A stretch of DNA of 64,000 bases from Hirundichthys speculiger (Eukaryota; Chordata; Actinopteri; Beloniformes; Exocoetidae), in contig JAGFBZ010002379.1 in assembly GCA_018398805.1 (NCBI GenBank), positions 2,294,001-2,358,000 on the forward strand, written 5' to 3'. A program made the position numbers and the translations under genes. How positions within the stretch are numbered: the stretch's first letter is position 1; each line of letters starts with the position of its first letter. Of the stretch, positions 60,203 to 64,000 are shown piece by piece. The notes under the pieces were generated by a model that saw nothing but the letters and a program-made list of their open reading frames with translations, was not told the origin of the DNA and did not search any database.

Positions 60203-60241
60203 TTTTTTGTTTTTTTTTTTTTTTTGGGGGGGGGGGGGGGG
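60203..60241 (+). repeat. poly-T to poly-G junction
   Basis: Six T, one G and sixteen T are followed directly by sixteen G. A T/G homopolymer switch is an assembly-sensitive site. Confidence 0.95.
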
Positions 60242-62423
60242 TGATTGAGACAGTGATAAAACACAAGTGTTCAGTTCTTCCACAGCCTCCCAGGATTTGT
60301 TTGACTGAGCAGTTTCTGCCATATGTGCGTGGTGTGATTCAAGCATCTCCCTCCATCTGTGTGGCGGTCTCTGTCTACTAGTAAGGCTTCTTTTACAGTT
60401 TATGTCTGGGTTAACTTACCCTGCACCACTTTTGTGTGGTGTCGAGGGAAGAAGGGATTGATGTTACACTGCAGATGGCGTGAGTGCGACTGAGGTCACT
60501 GCCAACCAGCCTTTTACAGTCTAAACAGCTTCGCTCTGCGACTTGACATCTCGACATTCTTTGTGCGCATAAAATAGTCCGTGGGCTGAGATGGATTATG
60601 TGCAGTAAAAAACAATAAAACAGAAGTTATTTCTGCGCTGTGGTAGTTGCTGTAATGTTTTGATGTCAGCAAAGTTAGCACGCCTCACGTCACATCGTTG
60701 TGTCACTCAGCAGCCTGAAAGCTTCAGTCGATGAGGCTGTCATTTGGCACAACAAGCCGGCGCACAATACTGCACTGTTTGTGTGTCAGCCATTGAATCC
60801 GAGCGGAGAACAGTGAAATGTGCTCAGCCGGCTCAGAAAGCTCACGATTGTTTTGTTCACAGCGATAACATTCACTAAACAGTTATGTCAGTACACAATG
60901 TACAGAGTCTCTCTGAGATTTAACAACAACTAGATAATGTCTGGCAGTGAAGACACAACACACGGGGATAAATGGATTAAGCTAACATAAGTAAATGTCA
61001 GGGGAAAGCTAGGCATTATATTGAGGCTCCTGCAATATACTCTTTATTCAAGTTTGGAACTGATTGTTTTGCTGAGAAAACACACTGGAACAAAAGAGGC
61101 ATAAACGGATAAGTGGAATTGCAGTGTCATATACTTGTTTTCTGGGTGAGTCTCTTATCTTGTAGTGGTAATGGATAGGACAGACGTGCAAATGATGCCA
61201 ACTGGAAGGTGTGGCTGGTAGAAGAGGACATCATTTCCCTCCAATCCTTAACCTCAGTTGAATTTGGGACATTTTCATTTTGTTAAATAACAACAATAAC
61301 CATTACAAAGATTCATTAATTTGGAAAGCTCACATGGTACCCATCCAGTCTATTTAGTTTATGAGCTCTTCGTGTGTCTTCAGAGAACTCGAGAGAGCTT
61401 TGTGAGCTGGATTGAATACACATGCGGGGACTCCAAATAGATTTTTTTTTTTTCTGATCCCCCCCCCCCCCTTTGCTTGTTCATCCATGCTCTTTTATTC
61501 TAGGACAGATGAGTTCGCAGAGCTGCACCATGAGCCTGCCTGTCTCTCCTCTCTGATCCCCGACCTGCTCTTTGGCTCTGATCTCAGCACATGTGCGATG
61601 CCTCACATAGACATTTCCATTGGCTTGACTTCGTCAAAGCCACTTCACACACGCTGCCTCAAAGATGGTGGCATCTGAGAATGTGATGCACTCACACAAA
61701 TGCACTATGTATGCACTGCATCCACATACCTCCATTATACATATTTACTCTCTCCTGAGACATTACATTGGCATTGTATATCTTGAAGGATTTTTTTTGT
61801 TTGTTTCATAAATTTGTCAACATTCACCTGTAACTTTAGAGCAAAATAAATTCATACCATGGCAGTCTGAGTGCCACAAATATGTCTTCATGGGCTGGAA
61901 GCAAATGTTCAGAGATCTGCTCTCTTACTGGCAGCGAAAAAAGAAAAAAAGAAAACTCAGCCTTGAAATTGAATCCTTCAGCACAATGTATATGAAATAT
62001 ATGCAAAACGAACCACATGAGTTGCTTTAAGAATCCTGAAGGGATGAAAGATCTGCTGTTCAGGAGAGCTGTGCGTGTGGATTGATGGGATGTACCCACA
62101 ATTATCTTTTCCTTTGCAAATGATCTTCCGTCTGGTCAAAGGCCTGTTCACTCTGCAGCCTAACGGTTCCTGATGGGGTTTCATCTTTGCCAAAATAACT
62201 CTCTCTCTGGAGCCGGAATTTTGAGTCAGATTTTCGTTTTATGTTTTCAGTATTTGATCAGTCCTTTTCTCTTCTGTCTCTTTCCTGTCAGTTTCTAGGA
62301 GGTGCGCTGATTGCACTTGTCAGGGTCGACTCTGAAGGTCGCACTTGGCGAATCCTGATTTTTTTTTTTTTTTTTTTTTTTGGCAGCTTTGGTTTTTCTT
62401 TCCCAGAACTATAATCAGATCCC
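60242..62423. other. unique sequence, no gene seen
   Basis: Short open frames only. Homopolymers: T at 61442-61453 and C at 61459-61471. A splice-donor-like ggtaagttaa occurs on the minus strand near 60411, without an exon. Confidence 0.45.
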
Positions 62424-62508
62424 TCCATCCATCCATCTGTAACCGCTTTTTCCTACGTCTTTGGGTGAACGGCGGGGTTACACCCTGGGCAGATCACCAC
62501 AGTAACGT
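62424..62508 (-). mobile_element. L2-type LINE tail, minus strand
   Basis: The + strand reads ctccatccatccatctgtaa, ccgctttttcctacg, cggcggggttacaccctggg and cagatcacca. This is the reverse complement of the usual L2-type tail, with the ATGG repeat at the left (ccatccatcc). It is preceded by a T run at 62361-62381. No target duplication was seen. Confidence 0.75.
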
Positions 62509-63624
62509 AATAAACCAGTGAAAAATACATGGCACGCTGCTGGCCGTGTGCTCTATTGACTTTATTTGTTGCCGCTTAGCCTTTGTTAGCTTCATAGAGT
62601 TGCGTGTTATCCCAAATGTTCTGGTTGCTAAATTGAGGTATTCTGTGCTCAAAGACACAATGCTAAACTGAAAAATGAAAAGAAAAATCAAATGCATATG
62701 ATGCATTAGTTGGAAAATAATCAAATATATTGGTACCAGGGATGCACTGATGAAACTTGTTCAGTTAGCAGATAGCGGTGCCTGGAGACTGGTGCATTTC
62801 TACCTCTCATAGGCAGCTTATTAATTACCAGATCTCTCCCATTTTCTCCCTTTGTCTGTTAAATGATATCACTGTGCGCATCAACTTCTTCATTACTGAT
62901 TAAAAACAAGGTGAAATTAAAACAATATCACCACTTTTTTGGTACATAATCAGTAAAATTTAAAGTAACTCACCTATCACTGTCATATTATTTCTCTGAG
63001 TTTGAACACATTTACTAAAGTGATAAGGTTAGAATTGTTCATGTTTATGGCTGCATAGTTATACTACATACACACCTACAGGTAACTACACATCCAGATG
63101 CAGTTCCTTTGTCTTTTTCTTTGGACTTGGTCCTAATAAGGCTGCACATACGCCTGCAGATACGTCCTGAGGAGTGGCACTATTCCCTCTGCTCTGCAGT
63201 GCCAGCTCTGCCTACATTCTGTAATTCTCATCCGTTCGGCAGGCTTGTACAAAAAGCCGGATTTAAACCCCATTAAATCTATTTGGAAGCAAGTCGGAGG
63301 GCCAGGTATAAATCTCCAACAAAAATTTTGAGCGTGTCACAGGTTAGTCATCACATTGAGATGAGAGGATTACAGCCAGTGTTGGTGAGGAAAGAACATT
63401 ACCTGGTGATGGCCCGACTTTGTGTGCGGACACAAAGAGCTCTGATTACTGCTGGCGCTGCCGCTTCACTTCCCAGGATTCCCTGCACTGACTGGCTCAG
63501 TGGGGGGGCAGTAAAGGCTTTAAACACTCATACACTCACACAAAAGCACACATGGAGAGACACGTCTGACACAGTAGCTAAGAATTCATAAGTTAATCTC
63601 CTGGTTTGCTGTAGGCTCAGACTC

Positions 63625-63630
<6 letters not shown>

Positions 63631-63658
<28 letters not shown>
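63631..63658 (+). repeat. (GT)n microsatellite
   Basis: Fourteen GT units. Confidence 0.95.
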
Positions 63659-63851
63659 CTACGTTTGTACAGCTGAAGCATGTGCTCTCAACACTTAGGA
63701 AGCATCATTTTGTGATTTAATCAAAGTATTTTTAGATGCTTCTTTTTGAAAAACGGTATACTACACATCAGTCTGCACTCAATAAGGCATCAATAAGATT
63801 TGATCTCGCTCAACACCAGTCATTCGCATGCTGATGCTTTTTCCTGTTTGT

Positions 63852-63866
63852 GTCGCCCATGGCAAC
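63852..63866 (+). promoter_or_regulatory. RFX X-box-like site
   Basis: gtcgcc, spacer cat, ggcaac matches the RFX consensus GTNRCC N0-3 RGYAAC at every defined position. RFX factors control ciliary and some neuronal genes. A MARE/CRE-like tgatgtcagca follows 20 bp later (about 63887). The match is short and its activity is unknown. Confidence 0.4.
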
Positions 63867-64000
63867 GGCTTGGCGAAAGTCATTGGTGATGTCAGCAGTG
63901 ATGTACGAGTGTTGGCGCGCAAGGGATGACCTCAGCAGAGGGGAAGACCCAAGGGGCTCATATCAGCTGCAGCCAGCGTTCGCCTGCAGGACTTTCTCAC

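Larger units (their letters stand above)
62509..64000. other. unique sequence, no gene seen
   Basis: A tiny hAT-like pair of ends near 62737 and 62802 was considered and rejected. A GT tract lies at 63631-63658. The last 200 bp are GC-richer and contain an X-box and a MARE-like tgatgtcagca word. Confidence 0.45.

Noticed and set aside
62737..62802. Pair of hAT-like ends (cagggatgcac and tagaaatgcacc) about 65 bp apart
   Set aside because: The flanking 8-mers (attggtac and cctctcat) do not match, and the ends are too short to be convincing.
1..64000. CRISPR arrays, operons, attachment sites, bacterial or phage genes
   Set aside because: The sequence is clearly vertebrate in composition and repeat content; no regularly spaced direct repeats or compact gene arrays occur.

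Overview
The window looks like a piece of a teleost fish genome, probably a spiny-rayed (percomorph) fish. The repeat families point that way: three different Tc1-like subfamilies, several hAT relatives with 8-bp target duplications, an R4/Rex6-like LINE, L2-type LINE tails ending in ATGG repeats, a Harbinger-like MITE, a TTAA-flanked MITE and a pogo/Tigger-like MITE. The species cannot be read from sequence alone. I find no complete host protein-coding gene, no tRNA gene and no CRISPR or operon structure. Long open frames are absent, and the longest readable protein (about 220 residues) is a broken transposase. The most economical reading is a long intron or an intergenic desert.

Layout. 0-9.5 kb is mostly unique AT-rich DNA with small repeat scraps. 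9.5-13.3 kb holds a TTAA MITE, a small hAT MITE and a decayed Tc1 transposase. 13.3-21 kb is unique. 21.05-24.14 kb is the densest nest: a pogo/Tigger-like MITE carrying an inner repeat, followed by a THAP-domain element that seems to have been hit by an L2 tail (13-bp duplication) and by a 968-bp hAT element (8-bp duplication). 28.3-31.1 kb has remnants of three or four LINEs. 32.17-33.80 kb is a full-length Tc1-like element with 200-bp inverted repeats and two frameshifts. 34.8-45.5 kb is largely unique and has several stretches that look like conserved noncoding sequence, a candidate recursive splice site at 35,500 and a 57-bp piece resembling 18S rRNA at 42.14 kb. 47.7-49.1 kb is a hAT element fused to half of another Tc1 element. 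52.55-53.09 kb is a hAT MITE and 55.0-55.8 kb a Harbinger-like MITE with a SANT-like fragment. 57.5-64 kb is less repetitive, with a CT-rich tract, a candidate first exon with a good splice donor near 58.44 kb and two RFX X-box-like sites.

The recognisable genes do not work together: they are independent, inactivated transposon genes. Possible host function lies in regulatory or splicing signals, and these calls are tentative. I did not find a convincing new biological system. The best leads are the recursive splice site candidate, the 18S-like fragment, the 58 kb exon/promoter candidate and the nested transposon block.
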